Below, piece by piece: positions 6,965 through 16,193 of a stretch of 64,000 bases of DNA. This DNA comes from JBGAKG01 sp044224495 (lineage in GTDB: Bacteria; Myxococcota_A; Polyangia; Polyangiales; Polyangiaceae). A program made the position numbers and the translations under genes. Under the pieces are notes generated by a model that saw only the letters and a program-made list of their open reading frames with translations, was not told the DNA's origin and searched no databases. The stretch lies in the NCBI GenBank assembly GCA_044224495.1, contig JBGAKG010000001.1:1-64000 (forward strand), given 5' to 3'. Each line of letters starts with the position of its first letter. Within the stretch, counting starts at the first letter, position 1.

Positions 6965-9339
6965 CACTCCCTCGACTTGAGGACCGCGACGAGATCGAGG
7001 CGGTCGAGCTTGCGCCGCACGATGAGTGCGCTGACGACGGCGGCGGCGATCGTGGTCAGTACGGCGTAGGCGTACGTCTCGGTGGAGACGAGCACCGGAA
7101 GGCGAAACATCTCGGGCGAGCTCATGCTCATGATCGCCCACGCGAGCAGGCGCCCCAGCCCGAGGCCGGGCACGATCGCGAGCGCGACCTGGACCGCGAT
7201 CTCGTTGAGCAGGATCCGGCTGATCTCGGCGCGCGTGAAGCCCAACACGCGCAGGCTCGCGAGGTCGCGCTCGCGCGCCCCGAGCGCGACGCGCGCGTTG
7301 TTGTAGACGATGGCGATCGCGATCGCGGCCCCGAAGAGCGTGAGGATGGTCGTCGTCAGGCGTGTGTTGTCGGCGCTCTGCTTCTCGAAGCGCCGGATCA
7401 CGTCCTTCCGCTGCGAGATCCCCGCGACGGTGGGCATCTGCTCGAGCCGGCGTTCGACGTCCTCGACGTGGCCCGGCTCGACCAGGAGCGCCATGCCGGT
7501 CACCGCATCGGTCTCGCCGATCAGCGCTCGCAGCGACTCGAGATCCATGTACGCCGAGAGCCCGAACAGCTCGTGCGAGAAGCCGACGACGGTCACGTCG
7601 TAGCTCGCGTGATCGCCCTCGAGCAGCTCGAGCGTGACCCGGTCCCCAATCGTGACGCCCAGGATCTTCCCGAGCTGATCGGTGAGGAGCACGCCGTGCT
7701 CCGGCATGGGGACCACGCGCGGGGGCCACTCGACCAGCCGCTTCAGGCGCGCGTCCGAGCGCTGACCGTTCAGCGCGATGTCCCGGGCCGCCGTCCCGTG
7801 GCGGACGCGCGCCGCGACGACGCGCGTCGACTCCGTCGCGAGCACACCCGGGACGTGCGCGATCTCTCGCTCCGCCGCGCCGGGGACCGGGTGCAGGAAG
7901 GTGATGCTCACGTCGTCGCGGCGCGCGGTCTCGAACTCGACGTCGACGAGCGTGTCCATCGCGTCGCGCGTGAAGCGCGCGGTGACCATGATCGCGATCG
8001 CCATCGCGATGCCCAGCGCCGACATCGCGGTGCGGACCGGCCGCCGCGAGAGCTCGCGCACCGTCATCATCCCCACCGGACCGATCACGCGCCGGAGCCC
8101 GAGCCGCTCGACGATCGACGCGTGGTACGTCGTCGGCGCCTCGGGTCGCATCGCCTCGGCCGGCGGCAACCGCGCGATCCGGCGCGCGGTGGACAACGCG
8201 CCGAGGAGCGCCGCGCCGAGCGTCACCGCGACCGCCGTCGCCACCACGCGGAGCTCGACGTGATAGCTGAACGACGGGAACCGGAAGTACGGCCGATACA
8301 TGTCGAGCATGCCGCGCCCGATGAAAGCCCCGAGCCCGACGCCGACGATCGCCCCGAGCACGGCGACGATCGCGACGAGCTCGACGTAGAAGAGCGCGAC
8401 CTCGCGATCCCGGTAGCCGATCGCCTTCAGCGTCGCGATCTCCGCGCGCTGGAGGTGCACGACGCGACCGAGCACCACGTTGAGCAGGAACGCGGCGATC
8501 GCGAGGAAGATCGTGGGGACGACCGTCGCCATCGACGAGAGCTGGGTCAGCTCCTGCTCCACCACCATGTTCGAGATCTGGCGGCTCCGCGGGTACGCCC
8601 CGGTCGTTCCGTAGGGCTCGAGGATGCGGCTCACGTCGTCGATGACCTGCGCCTCGGACGCGCCGGGCGAGAGCCGGAGCACGACGTCGTTGAACGCCCC
8701 CTCCATCCGAAAGGCCGGCGCCATCGCCGCGCGGTCCATCCAGAGCACGCCGAAGCGCGTCTGGTCGGCGAGCACGTCGTAGCTCATCGCACCGACCGGG
8801 TAGACGTACTCGGGAGAGAGGGCGATCCCGACGATGCGGAGCATGCGCTTTGTCCCGTTGAGGATCGCGGGGATCTCGTCGCCCGGCGCGAGCCGATGGG
8901 CGTCGGCGAAGCTCTCGAGCACCATCACCTCGTCCGCGTGGCCCGGCTCCGGGAGCCGGCCCCGCCGCAGGTACGGCTCGTCGAGCGCGGGTCGGCCGCC
9001 GGGCGGCAACGAGATGAGCGCTGCGGTGGCGGGCTCCGTCATGTCCGGCATCGGGAGCACGATGGGCTCGACCTCGCGCGCGTCCGCGACGGCGACCCCG
9101 GGGACGCGCGCGAGCGCATCGACCGTCCCCTCCGGCGCGCGCTTGCAGTGGACGAACACGTCCCCGAAGCGGCTCTCCGCATAGTGCGCGTCGCGACTGG
9201 AGAGCAGCGTGCGATAGACGCCGAAGAGCGCGACGTAGGATGCGATCCCGCACGCGACGACGATCGCGATTGTGATCGCCTGGCCCTTCAGCTTGGCGAG
9301 ATCGCGCCACAGCTTGCGGCCGAGCGCGCTCGTCACCAC
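6964..9339 (-). CDS. ABC transporter permease with two FtsX-like domains
   Basis: This 791-residue protein has an N-terminal membrane helix (QAITIAIVVACGIASYVALFG) and a large periplasmic domain. A first FtsX block follows with three helices (about 270-390), then a second N-terminal helix after MTVRELSRRPVRT, a second soluble domain, and a second FtsX block near the C-terminus. The duplicated 4+4-helix plan is typical of LolCE/DevC-like exporters that move lipids, lipoproteins or amphiphilic compounds by a mechanotransmission cycle. It overlaps the ATPase gene by 7 bases and the adaptor gene by one base. Confidence 0.92.
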   Translation of the reverse strand: MVTSALGRKLWRDLAKLKGQAITIAIVVACGIASYVALFGVYRTLLSSRDAHYAESRFGDVFVHCKRAPEGTVDALARVPGVAVADAREVEPIVLPMPDMTEPATAALISLPPGGRPALDEPYLRRGRLPEPGHADEVMVLESFADAHRLAPGDEIPAILNGTKRMLRIVGIALSPEYVYPVGAMSYDVLADQTRFGVLWMDRAAMAPAFRMEGAFNDVVLRLSPGASEAQVIDDVSRILEPYGTTGAYPRSRQISNMVVEQELTQLSSMATVVPTIFLAIAAFLLNVVLGRVVHLQRAEIATLKAIGYRDREVALFYVELVAIVAVLGAIVGVGLGAFIGRGMLDMYRPYFRFPSFSYHVELRVVATAVAVTLGAALLGALSTARRIARLPPAEAMRPEAPTTYHASIVERLGLRRVIGPVGMMTVRELSRRPVRTAMSALGIAMAIAIMVTARFTRDAMDTLVDVEFETARRDDVSITFLHPVPGAAEREIAHVPGVLATESTRVVAARVRHGTAARDIALNGQRSDARLKRLVEWPPRVVPMPEHGVLLTDQLGKILGVTIGDRVTLELLEGDHASYDVTVVGFSHELFGLSAYMDLESLRALIGETDAVTGMALLVEPGHVEDVERRLEQMPTVAGISQRKDVIRRFEKQSADNTRLTTTILTLFGAAIAIAIVYNNARVALGARERDLASLRVLGFTRAEISRILLNEIAVQVALAIVPGLGLGRLLAWAIMSMSSPEMFRLPVLVSTETYAYAVLTTIAAAVVSALIVRRKLDRLDLVAVLKSRE

Positions 9340-10037
9340 GAGAGCTCTCCGATCGTCGCGCGCCGCTCGTTGCGTTCGTCCTTGTGGATCGCGCCGCCCG
9401 ACATGACGAGCACGCGGTCGGCGAGCTTCGCGATCGGCGCGTTGTGGGTGATGACCGCCGTCGTCGTCCCGAGCTCGCGGTTCACCTTGTCGATGACCTC
9501 GAGCACGAGGCGCCCGGTCTCGAAGTCGAGCGCCCCCGTCGGCTCGTCGCAGAGGAGCACGTCCGGACGTTTGGCGACGGCCCGCGCGATCGCGACGCGC
9601 TGCTGCTCGCCGCCGGAGAGCTGGGTCGGGAAGTGATTGCGCCGGTCGGCGAGCCCGACGAGGGCGAGCGCGTCGGCCGGATCGAGCGGGTCGTCCGCGA
9701 TGTCGGTCACGAGCGCGACGTTCTCGAGCGCGGTCAGGCTCGGGATCAGGTTGTAGAACTGGAAGACGAAGCCGACGTGCTCGCGCCGATAGCGCGTGAG
9801 CATGCTCTCGTCCGCCTCGGTCAGATCGTGATCGAGGTAGTGCACCGTCCCCGACGTCGGGACGTCCAGGCCGCCGAGGATGTTGAGGAGCGTGGACTTC
9901 CCGCTGCCCGACGCGCCGAGGAGCACGGTCAGCTCGCCCTCGTAGAGCGCGAGGTCCACGCCGCGGAGCGCGGTCACGTCGACCTCGCCCATCCGGTAGA
10001 CCTTCGAGAGGCCCTTCGCCTCGATCACGGCGCGCAT
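9333..10037 (-). CDS. ABC transporter ATP-binding protein (LolD/MacB-type)
   Basis: This 234-residue protein, from ATG 10037, has a Walker A GASGSGKST, Q-loop FVFQFYNLIPSLTALENV, signature LSGGEQQRVAIARA, Walker B VLLCDEPTGALD and switch His (VITHN). The Q-loop text and length match the LolD/MacB branch that pairs with FtsX-type permeases. It is the first gene of a five-gene minus-strand operon ending at 3919. Confidence 0.95.
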   Translation of the reverse strand: MRAVIEAKGLSKVYRMGEVDVTALRGVDLALYEGELTVLLGASGSGKSTLLNILGGLDVPTSGTVHYLDHDLTEADESMLTRYRREHVGFVFQFYNLIPSLTALENVALVTDIADDPLDPADALALVGLADRRNHFPTQLSGGEQQRVAIARAVAKRPDVLLCDEPTGALDFETGRLVLEVIDKVNRELGTTTAVITHNAPIAKLADRVLVMSGGAIHKDERNERRATIGELSW

Positions 10038-10186
10038 TCCCCGCGCCCTAGCGAGTCCCGTGCCGTGGTGCCTTGCCCCATTCCACCCCGCGGCGGAGCT
10101 GGGCTCGGTGCAGGGGTTGCGGGCCTCCACGCAAGCACTGCGCCGACCCCGTAGATCGTTTCTCGCCCGCGTCCGTAGCCCGGTTC

Positions 10187-12475
10187 ATGACCCGCGCACG
10201 CACTGGGATTTCGTTCCTCGCCGCCCTGGGAGTCCTCGGCGCCGTCTTTGCTCCTTCCGCCGCGCACGCCCGCGCCCCGCTCCCGGCGACGGCCACGCCG
10301 CCGCCCAACGTCGCCGGGCTCGCCGCACCGACCACGGCCGCCGTGACGCCGGGCTCCTTGGGTGCCCAGCTCGTCGAGATCGCCGACGCGATGCGCACGA
10401 GCGGCGACGCGTGTGTGAGTCACTGCTACACGCTCGAGCACCTCACGCTCTCGGGTGACGTGAAGACCGGCAAGCTCGACTTCGAGCTCGACGGCGCGCT
10501 GCTCGCAAAAGGCGGCGCAGGGACGATCGACGTCTCGCTCTTCGGCACGCCCCAGAGCATCCGCCTCGAGAACGTGACCGAGAACGGGCGCCCCGCGCTC
10601 ATCAGCTTCGAAGGTGACCGCTACTTCTTCCGCCCGACGAGCGAGCGCTTCACGCTCCGCGGCACGCTGACCGTCGGCGAAGATCGGACCGTCCAGCTCC
10701 CCACGCCGCTCAATCGCTTCGACGCGAAGCTCAAGGGCGGTCGCATCACCGAGGGCGACTCGCTCTCCGGCCTGGAAGCCGGCACGATCCACATCGACTC
10801 CGAGGACGCGACGCCCGCCCCCGCGCCCACGATCTTCTCCCTCGCGCGCGCGCTCCGCGTGAAGAAGAACATCGAGTTCGAGTACCGGCTCACGGTGCAG
10901 GCGGGCAACGACCTCGGCCTCGTCCACCTCCCCCTCCGCTACGGCGAGAAAGTGACCGACGTCGTCGGGTCGACGGGCTGGAAGGTCGAGGGCGAAGATC
11001 TCGTCCTCCCCACGACGGGCAACGCGATGACGGTCACCGTGACCGGCATCCTCACCCAGCTCGGCTCGTTCACGCCCGACGCGCGCTCGCCGTTCGAGTG
11101 GTGGCTGCTCGAGAGCGATCAGGACCACCGCCTGCTCACGAGCGGCGACGCGAAGCAGCACGACTCGAACGAGTCGCCGATCCCGCGCCGCGAGGTCAGC
11201 GGCCGCCTCTTCATGCTGACGAAGGGGCAGAAGCTCGACGTGAGCCTGCAGACGCTCCAGACGATGGAGGTGCTCTCGGCGGTCGTTCAACGCATGGACC
11301 GCACCGTCGTCCTGACGTCGAGCGGCGACGTCGTGAGCCAGGACAGCTACGCGTACGAGAACAGCGGGATCGACTACTTGTCGCTCACGCCGACGGGCAA
11401 GCCGCTGTTTCTCTCGGTCGACGGCCAGTCCGAGCGGCTGATGCACAAGGACGGTGAAGCGGCGCTGATGGTCCCGCTCCGCGTCGGCAACCACGCGGCG
11501 ATGACGCAGAGCCTCGAGGAGTACGACCCCGGATTCTTCGGCGGTCGGCGCACGTTCCTCTCGCCGACGGTCCCGCTCGCGACGGGCAAGGCCACGCTCC
11601 GCGTCGGGCTGCCCGCGAACATCCACCCCTTCGTCGTCACCGGCGGCGACCACACCCAGTGGCCGGTCGCTCCGAGCGACGGGCTCGCTCTCGTGCTCGC
11701 CGGGCTCGTTTCGCTCGTCGTCCTCCGCGGCGGGCGCAAGCGCGCGCTCGGCTTCGCGACGCTCGGCGGGCTCTGGTTCTTCTCGCACCCCGTGTTCGGG
11801 GTGACGATGGCCGCCACCGTCGCCACCGGCGCGATCCTCGGCATCTCGAAGATGTCGCCCAAGGCGCGCAAGTGGACGCTCGGCGTCGGCATCGCCGCCG
11901 CAGTGCTCGGCTTGCCGTTGCTCTACGGCTCGCACCGCACCGGCGGCGTCGCGAGCCACGGCTGGGCGAACCTCGATCGCACCGAGGATTCACGCGACCT
12001 GGAGCGCCGTGGCCTTTTCGAGACCGAGAAGACCGTGGACGACCAGGCGCCGGCGACCGCGTACGGTCCCGGCGGCGGTGGTCAGGGTCAGCGCCTCGAC
12101 AACGGCGCCGTCGCGGCCGCCGGCGATGCGATCGACGGCAAGCTCGGGAACTTCCGCGCGCAGCTCGCGCAGGGCGGCATGGTCGACGGCGTTCGCCCGG
12201 TCGCGCTGACGATGCCCGGCTACCAGCGCGAGGTGTACGTCGAGACCGAGATGGTGAGCGCGGGCAAGCCGTTCGCCCCGACCATCTTCTACGTGACCGA
12301 CGCCGGCCTCGCCGTGCTCGGGCTCGCGTGGCTCACCTGCGCGATCGGCCTCGGTTGGTCCGAGCGCGAGCGCCTGAAGGCCCTCCGCGAGCGCACGAAG
12401 GAGTGGCTGACGCCCAAGCCGGAAGCCGAGCCGACGCCGCCCCCGGCCACACCGGCGCCCGAACCGGCGGAGTGA
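10187..12475 (+). CDS. Large exported membrane protein of unknown function
   Basis: This 762-residue protein starts MTRARTGISFLAALG with a cleavable signal ending near AHA. About 500 residues of exported beta-rich sequence follow, with repeated strand patterns (LTLSGDVKTGKLDFELDGALL, RTVQLPTPLNRF). The C-terminal third has about four hydrophobic helices (GLALVLAGLVSLVVL, ATLGGLWFFSHPVFGVTMAA, LGVGIAAAVLGLPLLYG, AGLAVLGLAWLTCAIGLGW) and a charged Pro-rich tail. It resembles no family I can name. The plan is an exported domain tethered to a small inner-membrane bundle. The ABC operon diverges from it across 149 bases. Confidence 0.85.
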   Translation: MTRARTGISFLAALGVLGAVFAPSAAHARAPLPATATPPPNVAGLAAPTTAAVTPGSLGAQLVEIADAMRTSGDACVSHCYTLEHLTLSGDVKTGKLDFELDGALLAKGGAGTIDVSLFGTPQSIRLENVTENGRPALISFEGDRYFFRPTSERFTLRGTLTVGEDRTVQLPTPLNRFDAKLKGGRITEGDSLSGLEAGTIHIDSEDATPAPAPTIFSLARALRVKKNIEFEYRLTVQAGNDLGLVHLPLRYGEKVTDVVGSTGWKVEGEDLVLPTTGNAMTVTVTGILTQLGSFTPDARSPFEWWLLESDQDHRLLTSGDAKQHDSNESPIPRREVSGRLFMLTKGQKLDVSLQTLQTMEVLSAVVQRMDRTVVLTSSGDVVSQDSYAYENSGIDYLSLTPTGKPLFLSVDGQSERLMHKDGEAALMVPLRVGNHAAMTQSLEEYDPGFFGGRRTFLSPTVPLATGKATLRVGLPANIHPFVVTGGDHTQWPVAPSDGLALVLAGLVSLVVLRGGRKRALGFATLGGLWFFSHPVFGVTMAATVATGAILGISKMSPKARKWTLGVGIAAAVLGLPLLYGSHRTGGVASHGWANLDRTEDSRDLERRGLFETEKTVDDQAPATAYGPGGGGQGQRLDNGAVAAAGDAIDGKLGNFRAQLAQGGMVDGVRPVALTMPGYQREVYVETEMVSAGKPFAPTIFYVTDAGLAVLGLAWLTCAIGLGWSERERLKALRERTKEWLTPKPEAEPTPPPATPAPEPAE

Positions 12476-12490
12476 TATCGTCGTCGTCCC

Positions 12491-14323
12491 ATGACGACGC
12501 CGCCCACCTGGGACCTCTCCTCCTACTTCCCCACGTTCGAGGGTGACGAGCACCGCGCGTTCCTCACGACGCTCGAGCGCGACGCCGCGTCGCTCCTCAC
12601 GGACGCCGCCAAGGTCGCCGCGCTCGACGGCGGCTCGGCTCCCATCCTGTCGGAGATCATCCGGCGTTGGGAGGACGCGATGGCGCGCGTCGGCCACGTG
12701 TTCTCGTACACGAGCTGCCTCTCCAGCGCCGACGGTGGGAACGAGCGCTACCAGATGGCGGAGGCCAAGCTCGGTGCGCTGCGCGCCACCTTCGAGAAGG
12801 TCGGTACGGAGCTCAAGCGCACGCTGGGCAAGGCGAGCGAGGCCGACTTCGCCGCCTTCCGCGAGCGCGCCGAGCTCGAGGGCGCACGCTTCCAGCTCGA
12901 TCAGCTCCGGCGCGACGCGAAGTTCCGCATGACCCCCGACCTCGAGGGGCTCGCGGCCGATCTCGGTCCCGACGGCATCTTCGGTTGGGGTCGGCTCTAC
13001 GACGTCGTCGCCGGCCAGCTCCAGTTCTCGATGACGTGGCCCGAAGGTCGTACCGAAATGGTACCGATGGCGCAGCGCCGCTCACTCATGGCCGACGGGG
13101 ACCGTCGCGTCCGGGCCGAGGCGTTCGCCGCCGGCAACCGCGCGTGGGAGGGCGTGGGCGACGTCGTCGCCTCGGCGCTCAACCACATCTCCGGCACGCG
13201 CCACGTCCTCAACGCGCGGCGCGGGATCGCGCACGTGCACGACCTCGCGTTGCACGACGCGTGCATCGGCAAGAAGACGCTGAGCGCGATGATGGAGGCG
13301 GTGAAGTCCGGCGCCGACGTCGCGCGCCGCGGCCTCCGGCTCAAGGGCAAGGCGATGGGGACCGAGGGCTCGCGCGTGAGCTGGTACGACCTGGAGGCGC
13401 CGCTGCCGCTCGCCGCGAGCGGGCGCGGGAACGAGCGCCTCTCGTGGGACGCGGGGCTCGAGATGGTGCGCGGCGCGTTCGGGCGGAGTTACCCGGCGCT
13501 CAAGAGCTACTTCGACGACGCGCTCGCGAAGCGCTGGATCGAGGCGGAGCCGCGGGCGGGCAAGCGCCCCGGCGCGTACTGCACCGGCAGCGACGTCACC
13601 GGCGAGACGCGCGTGTTCATGACGTTCCAGGGCTCGTACGGCGACGTCTCCACCCTCGCCCACGAGATCGGCCACGCGTTCCACTCGCACCTGCTCGTGC
13701 CCGAGCGCGTGCTCGCGCGCCAGTACCCGATGACGCTCGCGGAGACGGCGTCCACGTTCGCGGAGAACCTGCTCGCGGACGGGCTGCTCTCCGATCCGAA
13801 GACGCCTCCGGTGGAGAAAGCGCTCCTCCTCGGCGAGCTCGCCGGCGACGCGGCCGCGTTCCTGCTCGACGTGCCCACGCGCTTCTTCTTCGAGACGAAG
13901 CTCTACGACGAGCGGAAGAGCGGCGAGGTGCCGAAGGGCCGCATGTGCGAGCTCATGGCCGAGACGCAGCGCGAGATCTTCGGTGACGCGCTGGCTCCCG
14001 GAGGCGAGGACCCGTGGTTCTGGGCCTCGAAGCTCCACTTCTTCATCCCGGACATTGCATTCTACAACTTCCCGTACACGTTCGGCTTCCTGCTCTCGCG
14101 CTGGATCTTCTCGCGCTTCAAGGCGGACGGGCCGTCGTTCCTGCCGCGCTACGAAGCGTTCCTGCGCATGAGCGGGCGCGCGATGGCCGAGGACGTCGTG
14201 AAGGAGACGCTCGGCCGAGACGTGTCGGATCCGAAGTTCTGGGAGGAAGCGATCGGGACGCTCCGGGGACCGATCGACGAGCTCGAGAAGCTCTTGCCCG
14301 TGGTCACTTCACCTTCCGCGTGA
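12491..14323 (+). CDS. M3-family oligoendopeptidase (PepF-like)
   Basis: This 610-residue zinc metallopeptidase has the HEXXH motif in TLAHEIGHAFHSHLL near residue 393, and the downstream Glu in LAETASTFAENLL about 25 residues later as third ligand. The helical N-terminal cap and overall length fit oligoendopeptidase F, which cleaves short peptides in the cytoplasm. Its ATG lies 15 bases after the preceding stop. A TATCGT box at 12476-12481 sits 9 bases before the ATG and there is no Shine-Dalgarno. Its 3' end overlaps the convergent gene by 20 bases. Confidence 0.95.
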   Translation: MTTPPTWDLSSYFPTFEGDEHRAFLTTLERDAASLLTDAAKVAALDGGSAPILSEIIRRWEDAMARVGHVFSYTSCLSSADGGNERYQMAEAKLGALRATFEKVGTELKRTLGKASEADFAAFRERAELEGARFQLDQLRRDAKFRMTPDLEGLAADLGPDGIFGWGRLYDVVAGQLQFSMTWPEGRTEMVPMAQRRSLMADGDRRVRAEAFAAGNRAWEGVGDVVASALNHISGTRHVLNARRGIAHVHDLALHDACIGKKTLSAMMEAVKSGADVARRGLRLKGKAMGTEGSRVSWYDLEAPLPLAASGRGNERLSWDAGLEMVRGAFGRSYPALKSYFDDALAKRWIEAEPRAGKRPGAYCTGSDVTGETRVFMTFQGSYGDVSTLAHEIGHAFHSHLLVPERVLARQYPMTLAETASTFAENLLADGLLSDPKTPPVEKALLLGELAGDAAAFLLDVPTRFFFETKLYDERKSGEVPKGRMCELMAETQREIFGDALAPGGEDPWFWASKLHFFIPDIAFYNFPYTFGFLLSRWIFSRFKADGPSFLPRYEAFLRMSGRAMAEDVVKETLGRDVSDPKFWEEAIGTLRGPIDELEKLLPVVTSPSA

Positions 14324-14963
14324 GGCGGAAGAGGGTCACGACGTTCCACGCCGCGAACGCGGCGAACATCGCGGTGAGGAGCGCCGACCAACGGGCGTCG
14401 TCCGGGGTCTGGCCGTCCACGAGGAGCCACGCCCGCTCGGGGACCTTCGCGCCGGTCATGTCCTCCACGCCGCCGCGCAGGCCGCGGTGGCGAAGGCCCG
14501 CCTTCGAGAACGGCACGAGCCGCCCGCTGAACTCCTGCGGGGGGATCCAACGCCCGGACTCGTCGCCCGCGGCTACTCGCACCTCGACCCAGACGTCGTC
14601 CCGACCGGCGACCGGCATCAAACGATACGAGTCGCTCTCGAACGGGCGCTCGTAGCGGAGGGCACCCGACCCGCTCAGGCGGCCCGTCCCCTCCACGTAG
14701 GAGTTCGGGACGAAGGTCGCGGCGTCTGCGCTCCGCAAATCCCCGATTCCAGTGGCGCTGGATCCGCCGAGGGCGTAGGCCGCATCCCGGGAAAGGCCGA
14801 CCGCCATCGCCGCCGAAAGCACACCCGACAGGGCGAGGAGCGCCAGGGTCGTCCGGCGTTCCTTTCGGGGCGGATCCGGGAGCTCGAGGAGCTCGGGATC
14901 GACCTCTTCCCGCTCGTTCGAGCGGAGATCGAGGTCAGCAGAGTCGGCGTGCGGGGCGGTCAT
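14304..14963 (-). CDS. Two-helix membrane protein of unknown function
   Basis: This 219-residue protein has a cytoplasmic acidic N-terminus, a transmembrane helix near 38-58 (TTLALLALSGVLSAAMAVGL), a periplasmic domain of about 120 residues (RLMPVAGRDDVWVEVRV, GRWIPPQEFSGRLVPF) and a C-terminal helix (ALLTAMFAAFAAWNVVTLF) with a basic end. No family recognised. It is transcribed away from the zinc-ribbon membrane protein gene, sharing a 107-base promoter region. Confidence 0.8.
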   Translation of the reverse strand: MTAPHADSADLDLRSNEREEVDPELLELPDPPRKERRTTLALLALSGVLSAAMAVGLSRDAAYALGGSSATGIGDLRSADAATFVPNSYVEGTGRLSGSGALRYERPFESDSYRLMPVAGRDDVWVEVRVAAGDESGRWIPPQEFSGRLVPFSKAGLRHRGLRGGVEDMTGAKVPERAWLLVDGQTPDDARWSALLTAMFAAFAAWNVVTLFRLTRKVK

Positions 14964-15032
14964 GGGGGCGAATCGCGGTCTTTCGAGCGGGAGCGATGGG
15001 TGTGACAGCGTGCCGTGCCGTAGGTTCCCACC

Positions 15033-15062
15033 TTTACACCTCGGAAAGAGAGAGGCTACCCT
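15033..15062 (+). promoter_or_regulatory. Sigma-70-like promoter for the zinc-ribbon membrane protein
   Basis: TTTACA (15033-15038), 18-base spacer, TACCCT (15057-15062), then 8 bases to the ATG at 15071. This spacing predicts a start point on or next to the ATG, so the message would be leaderless. No Shine-Dalgarno is present. Confidence 0.55.
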
Positions 15063-15070
15063 CGTTCCAC

Positions 15071-15601
15071 ATGGCCGCCAACGTCGTCTGCCCCAACTGT
15101 GGGTACAAACAGAACCCCCCTGGAAGCGCCCGGTGCGTCTCGTGCGGCACCAAGATCGAGTCCCTCGGCAAGGTCACCCGTAGCCGCGAAGAGGAGCTCG
15201 AGCGCCGCTATCAGCAAGAGGGCGTCAGCGTCGCGTGGATGGGCATTGCGCTGCTCGTGCAGGGGCTCCTGACGGCGGCGATCGTGTTCGGCCTGCCGAT
15301 GGTCATCACCGCGATCGACCTCGAAGGCGGCAACGGAATGACCGTCTGCATCCCCGTTTGGGCGATCGGCGGGTTGCTCGTCGGCATGATCTCGCCGGGC
15401 CGCACCTTCGTCGAGCCCGTCGTCGCGAGCTTCATCGTCGCGATCCCCACGACGTACTTCCTCGTCCTGAGCCAGACGGTGCGGACGATGCCGACGTTCC
15501 TCTACATCATCATGGCGGCGATCGGCGTGCTCTTCACGCTCATCGGCGCGTACATCGGCGAGCGCATCCAGCTCGGGCCGCCGCCGAAGCCGGCGGAGTG
15601 A
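15071..15601 (+). CDS. Zinc-ribbon protein with four membrane helices
   Basis: This 176-residue protein opens with a zinc ribbon (CPNCGYKQNPPGSARCVSCG: two CxxC pairs) on the predicted cytoplasmic side. A charged linker (SREEELERRYQQEG) follows, then four hydrophobic helices from about residue 55 to the end (WMGIALLVQGLL, VWAIGGLLVGMI, VASFIVAIPTTYFLVL, LYIIMAAIGVLFTLIGAYIG). Function unknown. The domain order is common in Myxococcota and Deltaproteobacteria-like genomes. A strong bidirectional terminator follows. Confidence 0.85.
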   Translation: MAANVVCPNCGYKQNPPGSARCVSCGTKIESLGKVTRSREEELERRYQQEGVSVAWMGIALLVQGLLTAAIVFGLPMVITAIDLEGGNGMTVCIPVWAIGGLLVGMISPGRTFVEPVVASFIVAIPTTYFLVLSQTVRTMPTFLYIIMAAIGVLFTLIGAYIGERIQLGPPPKPAE

Positions 15602-15650
15602 AGCGCGCGGCGGCGCACGAACGCTCGTCGTCGCCGTCGCCGAAATGAAG

Positions 15651-15681
15651 AAAGGCTCGCCGGAGACCGGCGAGCCTTTTT
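15651..15681. terminator. Bidirectional rho-independent terminator
   Basis: AAAGGCTCGCCGG, loop AGA, CCGGCGAGCCTTTTT. A 10-bp GC stem has A-run and T-run flanks, placed between the convergent zinc-ribbon gene and rplS, so it can serve both strands. Confidence 0.92.
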
Positions 15682-15716
15682 CGTTCCATCCGCGCAGAGC
15701 GCAGATGGGAGAACGC

Positions 15717-16073
15717 TCAGGCGTCCTTCTGATCGCGGACGCGCGCGGCCTTGCCGGCGAGGTCGCGGAGGTAGAAGAGGCGCGAGCGGCGAACGACGCC
15801 CTTCGACACGACTTCGACCTTCTCGATGCGGGGCGAGTGCGTGAGGAACACGCGCTCGACGCCGACGTTGAAGCTCACCTTGCGGACGGTGAACGTGCTG
15901 CGTGCACCCGAGCGATGGCGCTTGAGGACGACGCCCTGGAAGACCTGGACGCGATCCTTGTCGCCTTCGACGATCTTGTAGTGCACGCGGACCGTGTCGC
16001 CGACGCGGAAATCGGGCAGGTTGTCGCGCAGCTGCGCGCGCTCGATTTCGGCGATCTTCGGGTTCGTATGCAT
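15717..16073 (-). CDS. rplS: 50S ribosomal protein L19
   Basis: This 118-residue protein starts MHTNPKIAEIERAQLR at 16073 with GAGGAG upstream. It carries the L19 core: PDFRVGDTVRVHYKIVEGDK, RVQVFQGVVLKRHRSG and ERVFLTHSPRIEKVEV, ending in the basic YLRDL tail. L19 lies at the 30S-50S interface. It is usually co-transcribed with rpsP, rimM and trmD, but here it stands alone with its own promoter and terminator. Confidence 0.98.
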   Translation of the reverse strand: MHTNPKIAEIERAQLRDNLPDFRVGDTVRVHYKIVEGDKDRVQVFQGVVLKRHRSGARSTFTVRKVSFNVGVERVFLTHSPRIEKVEVVSKGVVRRSRLFYLRDLAGKAARVRDQKDA

Positions 16074-16127
16074 GACGGTCTCCTCAGCGAGGGAGGCTGG
16101 AAAGTGCCTCCCGGAAATGGGCGGCGG

Positions 16128-16156
16128 TTTAAAGCACGCGACCCGGGGTGTGTCAA
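16128..16156 (-). promoter_or_regulatory. Near-consensus sigma-70 promoter of rplS
   Basis: On the minus strand, TTGACA (16151-16156), exactly 17 bases, then TTTAAA (16128-16133). The predicted start point leaves a leader of about 48 bases before the rplS ATG. This is the best promoter match in the window and fits a highly expressed gene. Confidence 0.85.
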
Positions 16157-16193
16157 CGGACCACCTCGCTCCGACATCGGGTACACCTCGCTC

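Noticed and set aside
5759..9310. A single 1183-residue protein joining permease and adaptor regions
   Set aside because: Its first two-thirds is an off-frame reading of the permease gene. The true permease and adaptor have separate starts and stops with a TGATG overlap.
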